Assembly: GCA_025966315.1 (NCBI GenBank)
Contig: JAOPUZ010000042.1
Span: 62,001-126,000 of the forward strand
Source of the DNA: Frankiales bacterium
GTDB lineage: Bacteria > Actinomycetota > Actinomycetes > Mycobacteriales > Jatrophihabitantaceae
Direction: 5' to 3'
Length of the DNA stretch: 64,000 bases
Below are positions 58,895 through 64,000 of the stretch, piece after piece. A program made the position numbers and the translations under genes. Position 1 is the first letter of the stretch. Every line of letters starts with the position of its first letter. A model generated the notes under the pieces. That model was given only the letters and a program-made list of their open reading frames with translations, was not told the origin of the DNA and did no database searches.

Positions 58895-59767
58895 GTGCCC
58901 GATCAACCTGCATCCGATCAGCCCGTTCACATGGGCCCGTCCACCGAGAAACAGGTCGCCCAGGCCAACGCCAGTGGCGCTACGCCGGTCGTCTTCATTC
59001 ACGGCCTCTGGCTGCTGCCGAGCAGCTGGGACCGCTGGGCGGCGGTCTTCGCCCAAGCCGGTTACGCACCGGTGACTCCGGGTTGGCCGGACGATCCGGC
59101 GACGGTCGAAGAGGCGAACGCGCATCCCGAGGTTTTCGCCAACAAAACGATCGGCCAGGTCGCCGACCACTACGAATCGGTCATCAAGACGCTGACCAGG
59201 AAGCCCGCGGTAATCGGACATTCTTTCGGTGGCTTACTGGCCCAGATTCTGGCCGGCCGCGGTTTGTCGGCGGCGACGGTCGCGATCGACGGGGCACCTT
59301 TCCGGGGGGTGCTCCCGCTGCCCATCTCGGCCTTGAAGTCGTCATTTCCGGTGCTGGGCAACCCGCTCAACCGGCATCGAGCGGTGCCGCTGACCTACGA
59401 CCAGTTCCGCTTCGCCTTCGCCAACGCCGTGAGTGAGGACGAAGCCAAGGAGCTGTACGACACGTTCGCCGTACCTGCCGCCGGCGCCCCGCTGTTCCAG
59501 GCCGCCACCGCGAACCTCAATCCGTGGACGGAGGCCAAGGTCGACAGCGACAACCCCGATCGCGGGCCGCTGCTGATCGTGTCCGGTGAACTCGACCATA
59601 CGGTGCCGCGGTCGATCTCCGAAGCTGCCTTCAAACAGCAAAAGGACAATCCCGGCGTCACCGAATTCGTGGAGATTCCTGGCCGTGGGCACGCCCTGAC
59701 CATCGACAGCGGCTGGCACGAGGTCGCTGACGTGGCCGCGAAGTTCATCGGGCGTTTCCTGTCCTGA
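58895..59767 (+). CDS. Alpha/beta hydrolase
   Basis: The protein has 290 residues. GGTAGGAGC precedes the GTG start. The fold motifs are VVFIHGLWLLPSSWDRWA (oxyanion), VIGHSFGGLLAQ (nucleophile Ser in GHSFGG), LLIVSGELDHTVP (acid) and IPGRGHALTID (His). It resembles non-haem haloperoxidase/esterase-type hydrolases. There is no signal peptide. It stands alone between a PAP2 gene and an LLM oxidoreductase. Substrate unknown. Confidence 0.88.
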   Translation: MPDQPASDQPVHMGPSTEKQVAQANASGATPVVFIHGLWLLPSSWDRWAAVFAQAGYAPVTPGWPDDPATVEEANAHPEVFANKTIGQVADHYESVIKTLTRKPAVIGHSFGGLLAQILAGRGLSAATVAIDGAPFRGVLPLPISALKSSFPVLGNPLNRHRAVPLTYDQFRFAFANAVSEDEAKELYDTFAVPAAGAPLFQAATANLNPWTEAKVDSDNPDRGPLLIVSGELDHTVPRSISEAAFKQQKDNPGVTEFVEIPGRGHALTIDSGWHEVADVAAKFIGRFLS

Positions 59768-59866
59768 GGCCCGTCGACCCGATCCCGCTGGAGTTTGGCA
59801 GCGACCCAGCGACTGACCAACGTCGCCGCAAGAAATTTCACTGGGCCGAGTGCCGCTTCGGCTAAG

Positions 59867-60889
59867 TCAGTGCGGGGCCGGCCGCCAGCCCAGCGCCGGG
59901 CCGAGCTCAGTGGCGATGTCGGTGAGGATCTGGACGTAATCGTCGTGGGCGAAACTGAACGGCAATGCGAAGGCGACCTCGTCGATTTCGCGGAACGCCG
60001 GGTGTGAATAAAGCCGGTCGGCGATCTCCGCCGAGGTCCCGACCAGATCGGGGGAGAACATCATCCGCGCCGGCCCCTGTGGGGCGGCGGTCCGCGGCGT
60101 CCGTGCCTGGGCGTATTGCCGGTACTTCGAACGCTGGTCGGCCGAGGCGTGGTCGGTGGGAATGACGACCAGGCCTTGGGAAACCCGGGCCCGGTCGCCG
60201 TCGGGATGGTGGGCTCGGAACTGTCGTACGTGGGAAAGCTGGATGGCCGCGAAGTCGTCGGATTCCTCGGCCTTGACGACGCTGCTGGTCAGGAAGTTCA
60301 TGCCGTGCTCGCCGGCCCATTGGGCCGACTGCAGGCTGGCGCCGCCGTACCACAGGCGCTGCGCCAGGCCTTGGGCATGCGGCTGGACCCGGTCGGAGAA
60401 CACCTCGATTCCCTCGACACCGCTGAAGTCGGTGGCCGGTTCGCCGCGGACGAGGCGCAATAGTCGTCCGACCCGTTCGTAACTGAAGTCCTCGACGTCT
60501 GCGGTGTCGGGATAGAGAGCCGATTTGACCTGCTCGTAGTGCATCGGCGGACCGACGCTGACCCCGGGATTCAGGCGACCGCCGGAGAGGATGTCAACCG
60601 TGGCCAGGTCTTCGGCGAGGCGAAGCGGATTTTCCCACCCCAGGGGGATGACGGCCGTGCCGAGTTCGATCCGGCTGGTCCGTTGGGAGGCGGCGGCCAA
60701 CACGGCGACCGGGGACGAGATGCCGTACTGAAGGTGGCGATGCCGGACCCACGCGCTGTCGAAACCAAGCCGCTCACCTAGTTCGATGATCGCCAGCGTC
60801 GACTCGTGACCGGCACGAGGGTCGGCGCCGTCGAATAGGCCGATGGTAAGAAAACCCAGCTTCTTCAAGGCTTTTGCGGGCACGGGCAC
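59867..60889 (-). CDS. LLM-class flavin-dependent oxidoreductase
   Basis: About 340 residues. GTG 60889 is chosen because AAGGAG lies six bases upstream; a TTG at 60922 is less likely. It has the luciferase-like monooxygenase barrel: FLTIGLFDGADPRAGHESTL, LGERLGFDSAWVRHRH, IELGTAVIPLGWENPLRLAE and LWYGGASLQSAQWAGEHGMN. It uses FMNH2 or F420. The His and Arg pattern is like alkanal/N-oxygenase members. Substrate unknown. Confidence 0.9.
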   Translation of the reverse strand: MPVPAKALKKLGFLTIGLFDGADPRAGHESTLAIIELGERLGFDSAWVRHRHLQYGISSPVAVLAAASQRTSRIELGTAVIPLGWENPLRLAEDLATVDILSGGRLNPGVSVGPPMHYEQVKSALYPDTADVEDFSYERVGRLLRLVRGEPATDFSGVEGIEVFSDRVQPHAQGLAQRLWYGGASLQSAQWAGEHGMNFLTSSVVKAEESDDFAAIQLSHVRQFRAHHPDGDRARVSQGLVVIPTDHASADQRSKYRQYAQARTPRTAAPQGPARMMFSPDLVGTSAEIADRLYSHPAFREIDEVAFALPFSFAHDDYVQILTDIATELGPALGWRPAPH

Positions 60890-61162
60890 AGTGGTCTCCT
60901 TGGTCTTTTTCGTCCTCGTCAATTCTGCCGCATCAGGTCCGGGGCTTGTTGCGCTCGCCCCGTTCGAAGTGGTCGCGGCCCAGCAGTGGTTGATTCAACT
61001 CTGGGACACCGCCTTGGCCGGCTACCCGAGGCCGTCCAGGAAACGGCCGCCGCGCGCGCACGGACCGAGCCCAGCGATTCCGACTACGCCCCTAGGGCTA
61101 AGGCACCCAAGATCGTTCCGGCTCGTCGAAGGGGAGCGTGATGGCCGAACTGACTGCTATCC
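60890..61162. other. Gene-poor stretch upstream of the SRPBCC remnant
   Basis: No gene is supported. A plus-strand frame with plausible codon use (EVVAAQQWLIQLWDTALAG near 60967-61023) has no start and no recognised family, and may be another decayed fragment. Confidence 0.3.
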
Positions 61163-61320
61163 GTCGCGAAATACGGGAAACCGGCCGCCAGCTGGGGCAG
61201 TGTCACCCGCTGGGAGCCGCCGTCGCTGGTCGCGTTCAGCTGGCACCCGGGGTCCTCCCCCGAGGGGGCGAGCCGAGTGACCGTCGCGTTCCTCCCGTCG
61301 GGGGACAGCACGTTGGTCCG
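61163..61320 (+). pseudogene. Remnant of an SRPBCC/AHSA1-like protein
   Basis: A plus-strand frame without its own start reads SWGSVTRWEPPSLVAFSWHP, then SRVTVAFLPSGDSTLVR. This is the central WEPPxxLxFxWHPG signature of AHSA1/START-like proteins. The normal N-terminal half and the C-terminal helix are missing, and the frame continues into unrelated sequence. It is probably a decayed gene. Confidence 0.55.
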
Positions 61321-61533
61321 TTGCCCCGATCAACTCGCGGTGGCACACCGGCTGGCGACCCAGGACGACGCCGGCGTCGCCGGCGGCTTCTTCACCGTTA
61401 CGGTTCGGCCGTGGCACGTGGTCATGCACGCCAGAAGCGGGCGAGGTGAACGCGGTCAGGCGGCGGTGCGTAACGTGATCAAGGCACTGAACAGACAGCG
61501 CGCGTTGCCCCATCCTCAGGGAGTGAAGCATCC

Positions 61534-61698
61534 ATGCTCGCGTTCATACTGCTGCTCATCATTGTTTGGATCGCGCTGGGCATCATCGGTGCTGTCGTGC
61601 ACGGCCTGTTCTGGTTGTTGATCATCGCGGCCCTGCTGTTCATTGGCACCATGGTTTTCGGTGGTGCACACCTAGGTCGGCGTCGTGGCCGCGGTTGA
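61534..61698 (+). CDS. Small hydrophobic membrane protein, 54 aa
   Basis: The protein has 54 residues: MLAFILLLIIVWIALGIIGA, a second hydrophobic helix (LFWLLIIAALLFIGTMVFGG) and a basic end (HLGRRRGRG). GGGAG lies upstream. It resembles the short hydrophobic proteins with two helices and an Arg/Gly-rich tail common in actinobacteria and often stress-induced. Function unknown. Confidence 0.7.
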   Translation: MLAFILLLIIVWIALGIIGAVVHGLFWLLIIAALLFIGTMVFGGAHLGRRRGRG

Positions 61699-61769
61699 TC
61701 GATTCCGCCCCGCTCGTGTCCTAAGCTGCCCGAGAGGTAGGCAGCGGGGCCACCACGAGGAGCGGGCAG

Positions 61770-62279
61770 ATGAGTGATCCATTCGTTGGCGTTTGGCGCA
61801 ACAATCTCGATAAGTCGCAAGCCTGGGATCCGGCTGAGGGTCGATGGGTACACGACGAGATCGGCCGCGAGGACGTGAAGATCGAAAACCACGACGATGT
61901 TCACGATTACGAGAACATCATCGGTCTCAATCCGTCCTACAAGATCGGCTACCGCGCCCGCTACGACGACATGACGAACTGGGTGCCGTACGAGGTACGG
62001 GCCATCGTCGACGACGAGGCCTCCGAGCCCGACAATGCCGATGGTCATTCCGGACGCCCCGGTCAGGTTCCGGTCTGGACCGTCGGGCAACTGCTCGCCT
62101 ACGTCACGGTGGTCCGCGTCAACGAGCGATTCCAGTACCGCATTGCCCGGAATCCGGATCGAAGCGCCAGCCACATCATGCAGCGACACCTCGCCGATGA
62201 CGGCTTGTCCTACGTATCCACGGTGATCTCCGCGGCGGGCGTCCCGAGCCTGATCAGGGTGTTCGACCGGCTTACCTGA
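61770..62279 (+). CDS. Hypothetical cytoplasmic protein, 169 aa
   Basis: The protein has 169 residues. GAGGAG lies upstream of the ATG. It begins MSDPFVGVWRNNLDKSQAWD and has many aromatic and acidic residues. The pattern FVGVWRNNLDKSQ recalls lipocalin-like or START-like stand-alone proteins that begin with FxGxW, but the match is weak. There is no signal peptide and no helix. A hairpin follows the stop. Confidence 0.7.
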   Translation: MSDPFVGVWRNNLDKSQAWDPAEGRWVHDEIGREDVKIENHDDVHDYENIIGLNPSYKIGYRARYDDMTNWVPYEVRAIVDDEASEPDNADGHSGRPGQVPVWTVGQLLAYVTVVRVNERFQYRIARNPDRSASHIMQRHLADDGLSYVSTVISAAGVPSLIRVFDRLT

Positions 62280-62299
62280 CCGGCAGTCCACTCGAACAA

Positions 62300-62337
62300 G
62301 AGTGATCCGAGCAAGGGTGTCGTCGACACGATCACTC
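62300..62337. terminator. Hairpin between convergent genes
   Basis: GAGTGATC (62300-62307) and GATCACTC (62330-62337) form an 8-bp stem, with an inner short palindrome GTGTCG-t-CGACAC. It lies between the hypothetical gene and the convergent M56 gene. Probable bidirectional terminator. Confidence 0.5.
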
Positions 62338-62371
62338 GCGAGGCTTATGCAACTGGGGGTGCCGTTCCTGG

Positions 62372-63292
62372 TCAGCTGAAATAGGCGTGTTCGGCCAGCT
62401 CGATCAGCCCGTGGGTTCGGATGGCCACGACGGCAGCGGCAAGCCAGCACAGCGGGACGACCAGGGCCAACAGAGCCGCCAGTTGGCGGCGTTGAGTCGG
62501 CGGCGCGGACAGCAAGGCGCGGACGCGCAGTACGACGTCGCCGTCGGAGATCCCCAGAGCGGCGCGGGTCATCGGCTGCCCGGTCGAGCACGCCAATGCC
62601 GCCCGGGCCAGACCGCGGGCGGCGAGCGCGCGATCACCGACATCGCGCGCGGCAACTTCGTCCGCCCATCTTTCAACGGATACCCGGACGGCGCTGACGG
62701 AGGCACGAACCAGCGGATTCGCCGCCGCGGCGACCTCGCACAGCTGCACGAACAGATAGTGGTGGTGGCGTACGTGCGCGGCCTCATGGGCCAGCAACAC
62801 TCGGCGTTCGCCGGCAGACAACGCCCGCAACATCGAGGTGGACACGACGATTCGTCCGTGCAGCCCTCCGACGGAGTAGGCCGTCGGCGAAGCGTTCTCG
62901 ATGACGACCAGATTGGACTGCGGAACCTCGAGGCCGCGCAGGGCGTAGCGCGCCGCCGCAATTGCGCTGATCGATCGCAGGCTGCGAATCAAAGCCATGC
63001 TCAGTAGCAAGCTCACCACCAGCGTCGCCAGCACGCCGAGCCAGACCGGTGGCGCCCCGCCGTGTTCGATGATCGGAGCCGACCAGTGCCCGAGCTGAGC
63101 TGCCTCGGGCAGCCGGGCCAGCGAGATGACGGCCGCGGCGGACAGGATGAGGCCGCAGGTGACTGAGACAGTCAGGCTCAGCACGGTGAGCAGCCAGCTG
63201 GCCCAGGCGGGCGGCAGCGCGCGCGAAATGAACGCACTCGTGAAATGTAGCGCCAGCGCAAACACGAAGGGAACGATCGCGAACAGGATCAC
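62372..63292 (-). CDS. M56-family (BlaR1-like) membrane metalloprotease
   Basis: The protein has 306 residues with about five transmembrane helices. The zinc motif is LLAHEAAHVRHHH (HExxH), with a downstream Glu in ERWADEVAARD. No penicillin-binding sensor domain is attached, as in many actinobacterial M56 proteins. It overlaps the BlaI gene by GTGA. It probably senses cell-wall or antibiotic stress and leads to cleavage of BlaI. Confidence 0.9.
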   Translation of the reverse strand: MILFAIVPFVFALALHFTSAFISRALPPAWASWLLTVLSLTVSVTCGLILSAAAVISLARLPEAAQLGHWSAPIIEHGGAPPVWLGVLATLVVSLLLSMALIRSLRSISAIAAARYALRGLEVPQSNLVVIENASPTAYSVGGLHGRIVVSTSMLRALSAGERRVLLAHEAAHVRHHHYLFVQLCEVAAAANPLVRASVSAVRVSVERWADEVAARDVGDRALAARGLARAALACSTGQPMTRAALGISDGDVVLRVRALLSAPPTQRRQLAALLALVVPLCWLAAAVVAIRTHGLIELAEHAYFS

Positions 63293-63672
63293 GGCTGCTC
63301 GTCGCTGCGTGCCAACAGTTCGGCCAGCAGTTGCTCGTCGTCGGGATTGAGCTCGGCGACGAATCTAGTCAGCACGCTCGCCCGGTCGGTCCCGTCGGCG
63401 AGCAGCTTGTGCATCTGGTGAGCGGTGACGTTGGCGCGCACGCCCTCGGCGTCGCCGGCGAGTGAATACCTGAACGCCCGCCCGCGCAGACAGCGATCGA
63501 GCGCGCGCTTGTCGTGCAGGCGGGACAGCGTCGTCATCACCGTCGTATAGGCGAGGTCGCGGCCGAGTTCGGCCTGTACTTCGGCGGGTGTCATCGGGCG
63601 CCCCGTCGAGACCAGGCAGGCCAGAATCTCTTGCTCGAGCGCACCGCGGGACCGATTTCCCTTTGCTGGCAT
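63289..63672 (-). CDS. blaI: BlaI/MecI-family repressor
   Basis: The protein has 127 residues. The winged helix reads LEQEILACLVSTGRPMTPAE, VQAELGRDLAYTTVMTTLSR and GRAFRYSL. The C-terminal dimerisation helices follow. It binds TACTACA-type dyads; one lies directly upstream (63689-63709), so it is probably autoregulated. The overlapping M56 protease gene is the probable inactivator. Confidence 0.92.
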   Translation of the reverse strand: MPAKGNRSRGALEQEILACLVSTGRPMTPAEVQAELGRDLAYTTVMTTLSRLHDKRALDRCLRGRAFRYSLAGDAEGVRANVTAHQMHKLLADGTDRASVLTRFVAELNPDDEQLLAELLARSDEQP

Positions 63673-63688
63673 CCGGACCCCTTTCCGT

Positions 63689-63709
63689 CTACTACAATTG
63701 CCGTAGTAG
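63689..63709. promoter_or_regulatory. BlaI-type operator between blaI and the small ORF/uppP
   Basis: CTACTACA...CGTAGTAG is a 21-base dyad with the classic TACTACA half-sites. It lies 17 bp upstream of blaI and 68 bp upstream of the small ORF that precedes uppP, so it may control both directions. Confidence 0.8.
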
Positions 63710-63776
63710 TTGCCGCTGCTACCTGCATTCTTCCATGGCGGTCAGTTTTGCAGCCGGCTAAGCAAATGGAGGCTCG

Positions 63777-63887
63777 ATGCTTTCGTCACAGTTACTTGCG
63801 GTGAACGTGCCCAGCCAACGCAGCCTGCTCGCCCGTACGCCCTTCGTGCCGGCGCTGAACCACCCGGACGGCGGCCCCGACCGATGA
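63777..63887 (+). CDS. 36-aa leader ORF overlapping the second uppP
   Basis: An ATG at 63777 has TGGAGG five bases upstream. It encodes MLSSQLLAVNVPSQRSLLAR and ends GGPDR. The stop overlaps the uppP start as ATGA. The frame has good codon use for its size. It is probably a translated leader that couples initiation of uppP. No family is recognised. Confidence 0.55.
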   Translation: MLSSQLLAVNVPSQRSLLARTPFVPALNHPDGGPDR

Positions 63888-64000
63888 GCGGCAACCTGGG
63901 CTGGCTCGAGGCCGGCGTCATTGGGGCGTTCCAAGGCGTGTCAGAGCTCTTTCCGGTTTCGAGTCTGGGCCACAGTGTGTTGATCCCGGCGCTGGTGGGC
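63884..64000 (+). CDS. Undecaprenyl-diphosphatase UppP, second copy, partial (runs off the window)
   Basis: Thirty-nine residues are visible: MSGNLGWLEAGVIGAFQGVS, then ELFPVSSLGHSVLIPALVG. This is the N-terminal signature of UppP and is very close to the start of the copy at 50104-51078. It is translationally coupled to a 36-aa leader and faces blaI, with a BlaI-type operator between. It is probably induced under wall stress, whereas the other copy shows no such site. Confidence 0.88.
   Translation, partial: MSGNLGWLEAGVIGAFQGVSELFPVSSLGHSVLIPALVG

Overview
The window looks like chromosomal DNA of a high-GC actinobacterium. Codons end mostly in G or C, GTG and TTG starts are common, and many neighbouring genes overlap by ATGA, GTGA or TGATG. 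The gene content agrees: Asp23 operons, a DUF6131-type peptide, a LigD-type polymerase, LAL/LuxR regulators, WxL/DUF916-like surface proteins and a BlaI/M56 pair. I cannot name the genus. I see no rRNA, tRNA, CRISPR array, transposase or phage gene.

Layout. 1-2077: Asp23 envelope-stress genes around an ECF sigma factor, with a zinc-finger/Asp23 fusion as probable anti-sigma. 2162-3903: a 47-aa protein, a short phosphotransferase and a MerR regulator with its own operator. 3942-10428 (minus): a LAL regulator, a methyltransferase, an alpha/beta hydrolase and a hydrolase-glycosyltransferase fusion, probably a small natural-product operon. 11185-14350: a secreted protein followed by an ABC transporter whose ATPase gene is frameshifted. 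14383-19154: single genes (VOC, NarL regulator, DUF6131, LigD-type polymerase, MOSC-reductase fusion) mixed with gene remnants. 19422-36907: a 17-kb phosphate locus.

The phosphate locus is the most striking part. It holds pstC, pstA, three divergent substrate-binding proteins, a WxL-like Ig protein, a DUF916-like protein, a surface protein with an LSNTG tail, a sortase-fold protein that has lost its catalytic residues, pstB and a Tat-exported PHP phosphoesterase. Overlaps and spacing suggest one or two transcripts. I read it as a membrane- and wall-displayed phosphate-scavenging apparatus. This is inference from gene content and order.

36992-38499: ArsR sensor and CDF metal exporter. 38522-42825: two c-di-GMP proteins, one intact and one degenerate. 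42997-48067: a two-component system facing a ferric-reductase-like membrane enzyme, an FMN-binding protein and its ApbE flavin transferase, a probable extracytoplasmic electron-transfer chain. 48255-51078: a lipoprotein, a GT4 glycosyltransferase and UppP. 51234-54148: a chain of genes joined by 4-nt overlaps (DMT transporter, PIG-L deacetylase, GDT1-like transporter, small membrane protein). 54177-57691: membrane proteins and an ABC exporter. 57919-62279: PAP2 phosphatase, hydrolase, LLM oxidoreductase and small proteins. 62372-64000: M56/BlaI and, divergent, a small ORF plus a second UppP. A BlaI-type operator lies in this last divergent region, and a near-identical one lies upstream of the ABC exporter, suggesting a small cell-wall-stress regulon.
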